Of a stretch of 17,037 nucleotides of DNA, positions 15,127 through 17,037 are shown piece by piece (the stretch's first letter is position 1; each line of letters starts with the position of its first letter). The DNA is from Sphingomonadaceae bacterium. Its GTDB lineage: Bacteria; Pseudomonadota; Alphaproteobacteria; Sphingomonadales; Sphingomonadaceae. The stretch covers positions 1 through 17,037 of the forward strand of contig JAFARM010000208.1 of the NCBI GenBank assembly GCA_019245455.1, in the 5' to 3' direction. The translations under genes were made by a program, and so were the position numbers. Under the pieces are notes generated by a model. The model did no database searches. It was given only the letters and a program-made list of their open reading frames with translations, and had not been told where the DNA came from.

Positions 15127-17037
15127 CAGAACGCCTGGCCGATCGAGATGTAGACCGCGACCTTGCTCTCGCCCGGACGCCGCGCCAGCGGCGTTGCGAT
15201 GTCGAAGCGCAGCGGCCCGAAGTTGGTGTAGTAGCGCGCGCCAATGCCGGCGCCGTAGCGCATCCCGGCGAACGAAGGCGTCGACGCCTCCCCGACGCGG
15301 CCCCCGTCGATGAACGGCACGATGCCGTAGTTGCCGAACCGATAGCGCACCTCGGCCCCGACCTCGGTCAGCGAGCGGCCTCCGAACGGCTTGTTGTCGG
15401 CGTCCCGCGGCCCAAGCTCCTGATAGCCGAAGCCGCGCACCGATCCGCCACCCCCTGCGTAAAGCCGGCGCGACGGCGCGATCTCGTCTCGCGATGCGCC
15501 AGCGATCGTCCCGACGCGCGCCCTCCCTGCGAGCGTGATAGCCCCGGTGATCGGATAATAGCCGGCCGCCTCGAACAGGCCGCGGACATAGGTCTCGAAC
15601 GGGCCGCTGCCGCCGCGCGCCTGCGCCTCCGGGCTGAGCCGCCCCGTCAGGCGGAAGCCGCGCGTCGGATCGAGCAGGCTGTTCGACCGGTCGTAGCCGA
15701 GCTGCAGCGGTGCCGCGACGATGAAGTAGGTGCCCTGATCGCGCGTGCGGTCGGGAATGGCGGTGTCGAAGCCGGTGACGCGCGTCGCGATCACCTCCCC
15801 GCCGACCGACCACGTCCAGCGCTTCTGCCAGATCGGCGTGCTGCTCCGCGCCAGCGCCGCGTTGAGGTCGAAGCTGTCGGCGTTGTACGCGGCGAAGCGC
15901 TGACGAGCGACCGCGACGGCGATGTCGAGCGCGCGGTCGCGTTGGCCGGCGTTGGAGCGGCGGAACTGCGCATTGACGCTCTGCTCCTGCGTTCCCGCCA
16001 CCGCGCCGAGCGTCAACGCTCCTTCGGGCGGGAACAGGTTGCGGTTGGTCCATGACCCCGTCAGCTTGACCCCCTGCCCCGTCTCGTAGCCGGCCCCGCC
16101 GGCGAGGACGCGCCATGGCCCTTTGCTTTGGCGGATGAGAAGGTCGACCTCCTCGGTGCCGTCCGGCAGCACCCGGCCGGTGGCGACCGGCTCGACCGAG
16201 ACCGTCCGCAGCAGGCTGGTGGCGATCAGGGCCTGACGGAGATCGTCGACGCGGCCGCTGTCGTAGACCTCCCCGGCCTTGAACCGCGGCAACAAGGCGA
16301 TGTGGCGGACGCTGAACACGGGATCGCCCGCGACGCGCAACCCGGCGAACCGCCCCTTGCGTCCCGCCGATAGCGGCAGCGAATAGTCCCCAATGTGGGC
16401 ATCGCCGTCGAGCAGGATGTCGCGCTCCCCGACTTTGGCGAACGGATAGCCGCGCTCAGGCAGGCGCAGCGCGACCCGCGCCTCGGCCGCCTCGATGTCG
16501 GCGGCGACCAGCGGCGCGCCCGTGCGGAGCTGCAGCGCCTCCCGCGCCAGCGCCGTCGGCTCGGCGGCAGCGCCGGTGACGACGATCGTGCCGAGGGCGT
16601 AGCGCGGCCCCGGTGTCGCTGTCAGGACGACGTGCAGTTCGCCCGCCTTGTCCGCTGGCGGCGTGACCAGCATCGACGCGACGGCGTCGTAATACCCTTC
16701 GGAGCGAAGCAGACGCTCGGCAAGCGCCGCATCCTCGATCGCGCGGGCCTCGACCTGCGCTGCGCTGCCAGCCTTGCGGCCCTTGGCGAGCAGTGCCGAC
16801 AGGCCCCGGAAGCGCGCCTCGAGCCCGACTTCCTTCAGCCCGGCGATGTCGACCCTGTATCGGACGTCCGGCACCTTGGCGTCGTCGCTGACCGGGACGA
16901 CCTCAGGTGTCGCGGTAGCCGCCGCCGACAAGGGCGTAAGCGGGACAAGCAATGCGGGATCGGGTGCCGGCGCGACGGCTGGTGCGGGTGCCGGCGTGCC
17001 CTGCAACGACGGCAATGCAGCCTGGAAGTCGCGGTCG
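15126..17037 (-). CDS. tamA: TamA: Omp85-family outer-membrane barrel with POTRA domains (N-terminus outside window)
   Basis: Outer-membrane component of the TAM complex. The frame is open to the right edge (visible N-terminal residues read DRDFQAALPSLQG), so the signal peptide and start are not in the window; the TTG at 17015 is not the start. About 636 residues are visible. A Pro/Ala-rich stretch (APAPAVAPAPDPALLVPL) precedes three POTRA-like segments (VRYRVDIAGL..., then a pair ending before the barrel), followed by the barrel from about GPWRVLAGGAGYETGQG onward. The Omp85 signature loop motif VRGF lies at 15429-15440 within GGGSVRGFGYQELGP. The chain ends YISIGQAF with the terminal Phe expected for barrels inserted by BAM. 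Directly followed by tamB with a one-base stop/start overlap, the standard tamA-tamB arrangement. Length is above the usual 577 aa of E. coli TamA because of the N-terminal extension. Confidence 0.92.
   Translation of the reverse strand, partial: DRDFQAALPSLQGTPAPAPAVAPAPDPALLVPLTPLSAAATATPEVVPVSDDAKVPDVRYRVDIAGLKEVGLEARFRGLSALLAKGRKAGSAAQVEARAIEDAALAERLLRSEGYYDAVASMLVTPPADKAGELHVVLTATPGPRYALGTIVVTGAAAEPTALAREALQLRTGAPLVAADIEAAEARVALRLPERGYPFAKVGERDILLDGDAHIGDYSLPLSAGRKGRFAGLRVAGDPVFSVRHIALLPRFKAGEVYDSGRVDDLRQALIATSLLRTVSVEPVATGRVLPDGTEEVDLLIRQSKGPWRVLAGGAGYETGQGVKLTGSWTNRNLFPPEGALTLGAVAGTQEQSVNAQFRRSNAGQRDRALDIAVAVARQRFAAYNADSFDLNAALARSSTPIWQKRWTWSVGGEVIATRVTGFDTAIPDRTRDQGTYFIVAAPLQLGYDRSNSLLDPTRGFRLTGRLSPEAQARGGSGPFETYVRGLFEAAGYYPITGAITLAGRARVGTIAGASRDEIAPSRRLYAGGGGSVRGFGYQELGPRDADNKPFGGRSLTEVGAEVRYRFGNYGIVPFIDGGRVGEASTPSFAGMRYGAGIGARYYTNFGPLRFDIATPLARRPGESKVAVYISIGQAF

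Noticed and set aside
15127..16116. Upstream extension of the tamB frame inside tamA
   Set aside because: The sequence is Arg-rich shadow of tamA; the genuine membrane anchor begins at the ATG at 15126.

Overview
The window is GC-rich (about 70% by eye) and densely packed, with strong G/C third-position bias. Genes overlap by ATGA, GTGA or TGATG at many junctions. Gene content and style point to an alphaproteobacterium, most likely a sphingomonad: a PAS/GAF hybrid histidine kinase with an HDFNN H-box, several secreted metallopeptidases, a TamA/TamB pair, and a GTCATCCCCGCGAAAGCGGG-type palindromic repeat. The taxonomy is inferred from these features, not from a search. Eight protein-coding genes fill almost everything. 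No tRNA, rRNA, CRISPR array, insertion sequence or phage gene was seen, and no gene-free stretch exceeds about 205 bases.

Left part (1-3924, + strand): the 3' part of a hybrid sensor histidine kinase (PAS-PAS-GAF-PAS-HisKA-HATPase-REC; its start is left of the window). It overlaps by 4 bases a Tat-exported M24 metallopeptidase of the Xaa-Pro aminopeptidase/creatinase type. A 174-bp convergent gap follows, holding a nested inverted repeat (two REP-like arms facing each other) that may terminate both flanking units.

Middle (4099-8078, - strand): a tight three-gene operon, transcribed as secreted M28 peptidase, secreted M20 peptidase, then cytoplasmic class V PLP aminotransferase of the cysteine-desulfurase-like branch that lacks the catalytic cysteine. 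With the facing M24 enzyme this makes three different exported di-metal exopeptidase families within 5.4 kb, suggesting a peptide or amide scavenging locus. The substrate is unknown.

A 204-bp divergent intergenic region (8079-8282) holds a perfect tandem GTGAACTTC repeat next to an A/T-rich patch and is the likely control region. To its right (+ strand, 8283-10984) a CitE-like CoA-ester lyase overlaps by ATGA a secreted protein with two consecutive retropepsin-type aspartic protease lobes (DSG and DTG) followed by TPR-like repeats. This is the least expected gene in the window.

Right part (10978-17037, - strand): tamB (complete, 1382 aa) and tamA (start lies beyond the right edge), the outer-membrane/inner-membrane translocation and assembly pair. 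The tamB stop overlaps the convergent stop of the protease/TPR gene by 7 bases. I see no clear undescribed defence or mobile system. The best leads are the tandem retropepsin-TPR protein with its lyase partner, the peptidase/aminotransferase cluster, and the two repeat structures.
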